Assembly (NCBI GenBank): GCA_031283915.1
Contig: JAITAY010000157.1
Span: 1-8,760 of the forward strand
Length of the DNA: 8,760 nt
DNA from: Tannerella sp.
GTDB lineage: Bacteria > Bacteroidota > Bacteroidia > Bacteroidales > Tannerellaceae
Direction of reading: 5' to 3'
Both the position numbers and the translations under genes were made by a program. The notes under the pieces were generated by a model, which ran no database searches, was not told the DNA's origin, and saw only the letters and a program-made list of their open reading frames with translations. Positions 5,960-8,760 of the stretch are shown here, one piece after another. How positions within the stretch are numbered: position 1 is the stretch's first letter; every line of letters begins with the position of its first letter.

Positions 5960-6278
5960 CGGCCTGGGCGTGTTGCTGGTTGCCTTTGCTTCCAAATGGA
6001 TGGGAGCGGCGGCGTGTTATTTTTGGACAGGGCTTGGTATTGCAGTCGCGCTCAAGACGCTTTTCCTGATCTCCGTCTTTCGTGTCGGGAAATTTAAACC
6101 CCGTCTGTGGTTTTACCTTATCTTGACAGGTGTTGGCCTTATCCTGATTTCCCTGCTTTTCAAAACGATTTATCCCGTATCCATACTGTACAAAATCCTT
6201 TTCTACGGCGCTATCTCACTCAAAGTAGCCGGTCTGATCCTGATGCTGTGTTCGAAAAGGGAGATAGAGAATCATTGA
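5919..6278 (+). CDS. Small multi-pass inner-membrane protein of unknown function
   Basis: This 119-residue protein begins MRQTQKPKKAFLYSGLG and is strongly hydrophobic. It has likely membrane segments at about 11-25, 30-54, 63-82 and 90-111. Basic residues sit at the N-terminus, at 55-62 (RVGKFKPR) and at the C-terminus (KRE). I do not recognise a named family and see no catalytic motif. The ATG at 5919 is the only in-frame ATG consistent with the promoter at 5875-5882; an in-frame ATG at 5898 is followed by a stop. It lies downstream of flavodoxin but is separated from it by a terminator-like hairpin. Its stop is only 4 bp from the stop of ispE on the opposite strand, so the transcripts must overlap or end very close together. 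The coding call is solid; the function is unknown. Confidence 0.82.
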   Translation: MRQTQKPKKAFLYSGLGVLLVAFASKWMGAAACYFWTGLGIAVALKTLFLISVFRVGKFKPRLWFYLILTGVGLILISLLFKTIYPVSILYKILFYGAISLKVAGLILMLCSKREIENH

Positions 6279-6282
6279 ATAT

Positions 6283-7086
6283 TCAATCCAAGACACCTTT
6301 CCAGACGAAGCAGCCGGGAAACTGCAAATCTGTTTCCGTATCAAACAGTCCGTAGACGGATGACCCCGATCCTGACATGGCCGCATATAGCGCTCCTCCG
6401 GCGTAAAGCTGTTCCTTGATTTGGCCGATCACCGGACAGCGACGGTATACGCTGACTTCAAAGTCGTTCGTCAGCGTGTCTTTCCACCCGGAAACGGGTT
6501 GCGAAACGAGTTCCCTCAATGATACCGGCGGAATGGAAGGTTTTATCCATGAGTATGCTTCTTTGGTAGAAACGGAGACGTCCGGTTTGACGATCCAGAG
6601 CGTGTATCCTTTCAGGGAAAGGTCTACAGGCTCAAATACGTTGCCCGTGCCGGAAGCAAGCAGCGGCCGGTTACGGATGAAAAAAGGACAGTCTGCTCCC
6701 AGCCTGGCCGCCAGCGTTTCCAGTTCCGTATCGGAGAGGTGAAGTGTGGCAAAGTCATTGAGCAGTTTCAGCATGAAAGCAGCATCGGCGGAACCACCTC
6801 CCAGTCCAGCCCCGTCGGGGATGCATTTCCGCAGGCAAATCTCCAGCGGCGGAATGAAGTATCTTTGTTCCAGCAGCTTCAGCGCTTTCCATACGAGATT
6901 GTCCTCCGTCGCGACGTTCAGCGGCAAACCGAAGGCATGGAAGGCAAATGTCTCCGCCGGTACAACCTCCAGCGCGTCCCGCAAGGGAACGGGATAGAAG
7001 ATCGTTTCTATTTCATGATAGCCGTCGTCCCGCCTGCGCAGCACGTGGAGGCCAATGTTGATTTTTGCATTGGGAAAACAAAGCAT
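6283..7086 (-). CDS. ispE: 4-diphosphocytidyl-2-C-methyl-D-erythritol kinase
   Basis: IspE phosphorylates 4-diphosphocytidyl-2-C-methyl-D-erythritol with ATP, a middle step of the MEP pathway to isoprenoid precursors. The 267-residue protein from the ATG at 7086 has the N-terminal signature PNAKINIGLHVLRRRDDGYH (5-24) with catalytic K8. It has the GHMP-kinase glycine loop DGAGLGGGSADAA (91-103), catalytic D132 in LGADCPFF, and the C-terminal glycine motif MSGSGSSVYGLF (237-248). Length and motifs are typical, so the enzyme should be active. An in-frame extension back to 7209 overlaps the upstream helicase gene and is rejected because family homology starts at MLCFPNAKIN. The gene starts 25 bp after the helicase stop and is probably cotranscribed with it. 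I see no separate promoter. Confidence 0.97.
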   Translation of the reverse strand: MLCFPNAKINIGLHVLRRRDDGYHEIETIFYPVPLRDALEVVPAETFAFHAFGLPLNVATEDNLVWKALKLLEQRYFIPPLEICLRKCIPDGAGLGGGSADAAFMLKLLNDFATLHLSDTELETLAARLGADCPFFIRNRPLLASGTGNVFEPVDLSLKGYTLWIVKPDVSVSTKEAYSWIKPSIPPVSLRELVSQPVSGWKDTLTNDFEVSVYRRCPVIGQIKEQLYAGGALYAAMSGSGSSVYGLFDTETDLQFPGCFVWKGVLD

Positions 7087-7111
7087 CTCCGGATGGCATA
7101 AGAGTGAATGT

Positions 7112-8392
7112 TCAACGGGCTTTGTTGCGGTGTCCCGGACGTCCTTTTCCGGAGGACGGGCGTCCGGATTTGGCACGAACGTTTTTGCCGCTGCTGCCCG
7201 AACGTGCACTCCGTCCGCGTAGCGAACGGTATTTGTCCGGTTCGTAAGCCGGCGCCTCGCCCAGCGAGGGGTCTATCGGTATCTTGTAAATCGTCTTGCC
7301 CAGGAATTTCTCAATCTCCCTGAACTTGAACTGTTCTCTGATGTCTACGAAAGTAATGGCCAATCCTTCGCCGTGAGTTCCGCGGGCGGTGCGGCCGATG
7401 CGGTGGACATAGTCTTCCGGGTCGTTGGGAATATCGAAGTTCACAATCAGGCCAATGTCGGTGATGTCGATGCCGCGTGCCACGACGTCGGTAGCCACCA
7501 GAATATCAATGTGCCGGTTCTTGAAATCCCTCATCACCTGCTCGCGGACCGGCTGTTCCAGGTCGGAATGCATCGCCTGCACATTGAAGCCGTAACGTTT
7601 GAGGGTTGCGTCGAGTTCCTTCACTTTCATCTTGGAAGAAGAGAAAATGATGACGCGCTGCGGAGGGCTTTCTTCAAACAGGCATCTCAGGATCGGGAGT
7701 TTCTGCACTTCATGGCAGATATAGGCTGATTGAATGATGGTCTCGGGCGGGCGGGCAATGGCGATCTTGATCTCTTCCGGATGCTTGAGGATGGTTTGCG
7801 CCAGCGTACGTATTTTGGGGGGCATGGTGGCGGAAAACATAATGACCTGGCAGGTAGGCGGGAGTTTCCGGTATATCTGCATGATGTCGTCATAAAAACC
7901 CATGTCGAGCATACGGTCTGCCTCGTCGAGGACAAAGAACGAAGCGCGCGAGAGGTCGACGCTCTCCATGTTCAGGTGACTGATCAGCCGTCCGGGCGTA
8001 GCCACTACGATGTCGGCGCCCATTTGCAGACCGCGTTCCTGCCGGGCATAAGTAATGCCGTCCGTTCCGCCGTAGACCGCGACGGTCGAAACAGGCACGT
8101 AATAGGTAAATCCTTCGATTTGCTGATCGATTTGCTGCGCCAGTTCGCGCGTAGGCGCCATGATCACCGCGTTAATGGCGTCCTGCGGATAGTCACCCTT
8201 CGTTAATTGGTTGATGATAGGCAGCACGTAGGCGGCTGTTTTCCCCGTTCCCGTCTGCGCATATCCGATGATATCCTTCCCTTCCAGAATATGAGGAATA
8301 GAGAGTTCCTGAATAGGCGTCGCTTCCTCAAAATTCATCGCATACAGACCGTCCAATATCTCTTTCTCAAGATTTAATTCTTCAAATGTCAT
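7112..8392 (-). CDS. DEAD-box ATP-dependent RNA helicase with basic C-terminal tail
   Basis: This 426-residue RNA helicase has all core motifs: Q motif ATPIQ (24-28), Walker A AQTGTGKT (45-52), PTRELA (80-85), TPGR (132-135), DEAD (156-159), SAT (187-189), ARGIDI (305-310) and HRIGRTAR (330-337). After a linker at 370-388 the final 40 or so residues are rich in Arg, Lys, Ser and Gly (LRGRSARSG, RAKSGRPSSGKGRPGHRNKAR). This is the flexible RNA-binding tail that the other helicase in the window lacks. The motif VI arginine finger reads RTAR instead of the RTGR seen in the other helicase, a tolerated variant. The ATG at 8392 gives MTFEELN and sits about 40 nt after a good -7 element. ispE follows 25 bp downstream. 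Likely roles are ribosome assembly or mRNA turnover (family-level inference). Confidence 0.96.
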   Translation of the reverse strand: MTFEELNLEKEILDGLYAMNFEEATPIQELSIPHILEGKDIIGYAQTGTGKTAAYVLPIINQLTKGDYPQDAINAVIMAPTRELAQQIDQQIEGFTYYVPVSTVAVYGGTDGITYARQERGLQMGADIVVATPGRLISHLNMESVDLSRASFFVLDEADRMLDMGFYDDIMQIYRKLPPTCQVIMFSATMPPKIRTLAQTILKHPEEIKIAIARPPETIIQSAYICHEVQKLPILRCLFEESPPQRVIIFSSSKMKVKELDATLKRYGFNVQAMHSDLEQPVREQVMRDFKNRHIDILVATDVVARGIDITDIGLIVNFDIPNDPEDYVHRIGRTARGTHGEGLAITFVDIREQFKFREIEKFLGKTIYKIPIDPSLGEAPAYEPDKYRSLRGRSARSGSSGKNVRAKSGRPSSGKGRPGHRNKAR

Positions 8393-8432
8393 GAATAGAT
8401 AAAATTACTGTATCCAATTGTCTATTTTCCGG

Positions 8433-8440
8433 CAAAAGTA
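8433..8440 (-). promoter_or_regulatory. Promoter -7 element for the helicase-ispE operon
   Basis: Read on the minus strand, TACTTTTG (8440-8433) fits TAnnTTTG. The -33 position, about 8460-8466, reads GTTTTC, a partial match. Transcription would start near 8426 and give a leader of about 34 nt before the ATG at 8392. Confidence 0.6.
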
Positions 8441-8741
8441 CATATTATTTCGAGAGAAAACGATTTATGGCCTTTCTATTTTTTCCGGACAGCCCCTTCG
8501 TCGGTTCGGTCTATTTCGGTCGACCGAAATCGAATCACTGATTCGAGTGAAAGGGATTTTGCTGCTGTTTCGGAGCGCTTCTTGTCACGCCGGTACAATA
8601 ACGAAATCCTTCACTTGATGACATTGGGTTTCAGCTTGCTGATAACGGGGGGAGAGGGAGAGGAAGAGGCGCGAAACTCTCAATAATCCGTAACACCGTT
8701 ATTTTTTCACAAAACCACTTCTTTTACCGAAAAAAGAAATA
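8441..8741. other. Intergenic region without a recognisable gene
   Basis: About 300 bp separate the leftward helicase promoter from the rightward promoter at the window edge. I see no protein family in any frame. A 66-codon frame at 8418-8618 has a TTG start, overlaps the helicase promoter and is unconvincing. The region holds the two palindromes at 8513-8546, a purine-rich run at about 8647-8671, and a weak AT-rich hairpin (AATAA/TTATT arms, 8682-8703) followed by T residues. Confidence 0.5.
8513..8546. repeat. Two abutting perfect palindromes, candidate operator pair
   Basis: ATTTCGGTCGACCGAAAT at 8513-8530 is an 18-bp perfect palindrome centred on GTCGAC. It shares its last T with TCGAATCACTGATTCGA at 8530-8546, which has perfect 8-bp arms around a single C. 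Extra TTCGGT half-site copies lie just upstream (8505-8510 and 8515-8520). The pair sits about 70-110 bp behind the leftward helicase promoter and about 200 bp before the rightward promoter. It could bind a dimeric regulator. No T-run follows, so a terminator is unlikely. Confidence 0.6.
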
Positions 8742-8749
8742 TATCTTTG
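8742..8749 (+). promoter_or_regulatory. Rightward promoter -7 element for a gene beyond the window
   Basis: TATCTTTG matches TAnnTTTG exactly. It sits 11 bp from the window end, so transcription would start near 8756 and the gene lies outside. No clear -33 TTTG is present at the expected distance. Confidence 0.5.
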
Positions 8750-8760
8750 CCGGCAATATA

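Noticed and set aside
5618..5995. Leftward frame of 125 codons across the hairpin repeat
   Set aside because: Its central peptide (KTTETLRTQREK) is simply the translation of the palindromic repeat, a known source of spurious predictions. It also overlaps flavodoxin and the membrane protein.
7087..7209. N-terminal extension of IspE by 41 codons
   Set aside because: It overlaps the helicase coding end in another frame and has no family similarity; the canonical start is at 7086.
8418..8618. Rightward 66-codon frame starting with TTG
   Set aside because: It overlaps the helicase promoter, spans the palindromes and resembles no protein family.

Overview
The window looks like chromosomal DNA from a member of the Bacteroidetes, most likely Bacteroidales, with moderate GC content. 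This rests on three things. Matches to the Bacteroidetes promoter element TAnnTTTG lie upstream of several genes. Most start codons have no clear Shine-Dalgarno sequence. Several protein types are characteristic of the phylum: the Lys-rich cold-shock protein, the sigma factor paired with an anti-sigma/TonB protein, and the RhlE-like helicases. No rRNA, tRNA, CRISPR array, intact insertion sequence or prophage gene is visible.

Left block (9-2180, mostly minus strand). A DEAD-box RNA helicase (480-1601) is followed 36 bp downstream by a cold-shock-domain protein with a highly basic N-terminal tail (9-443). The two form a probable RNA-remodelling operon. Upstream of it is a 72-codon remnant of a nitronate-monooxygenase-type flavoprotein (1640-1858). 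Next comes an AT-rich stretch of about 400 bp with a leftward promoter match and two doubtful small ORFs.

Middle block (2223-6278, plus strand). An M24B Xaa-Pro aminopeptidase (2256-3635) is followed 13 bp later by an ECF-type sigma factor with a TTG start (3649-4227). The sigma stop codon overlaps the ATG of a single-pass membrane protein (4224-4985). That protein has an anti-sigma-like N-terminus and a TonB-like C-terminus, so the pair looks like a translationally coupled envelope-signalling module. A long-chain flavodoxin with its own promoter follows (5214-5720). It ends at a large imperfect hairpin with a T-run that looks like a dispersed intergenic repeat acting as a terminator. A small membrane protein comes next (5919-6278). 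A 22-codon ORF in another frame overlaps its start.

Right block (6283-8392, minus strand). A second DEAD-box helicase with a basic C-terminal tail (7112-8392) is followed 25 bp downstream by ispE of the MEP isoprenoid pathway (6283-7086). ispE converges on the membrane protein with only 4 bp between stop codons. The last 368 bp (8393-8760) hold the helicase promoter, two abutting perfect palindromes, and a rightward promoter motif at the edge for a gene outside the window.

Most of the content is ordinary housekeeping. I see no clear undescribed system. The items most worth following up are the twin palindromes, the hairpin repeat, the sigma/anti-sigma-TonB pair beside pepP, the flavoprotein remnant and the overlapping 22-codon ORF.
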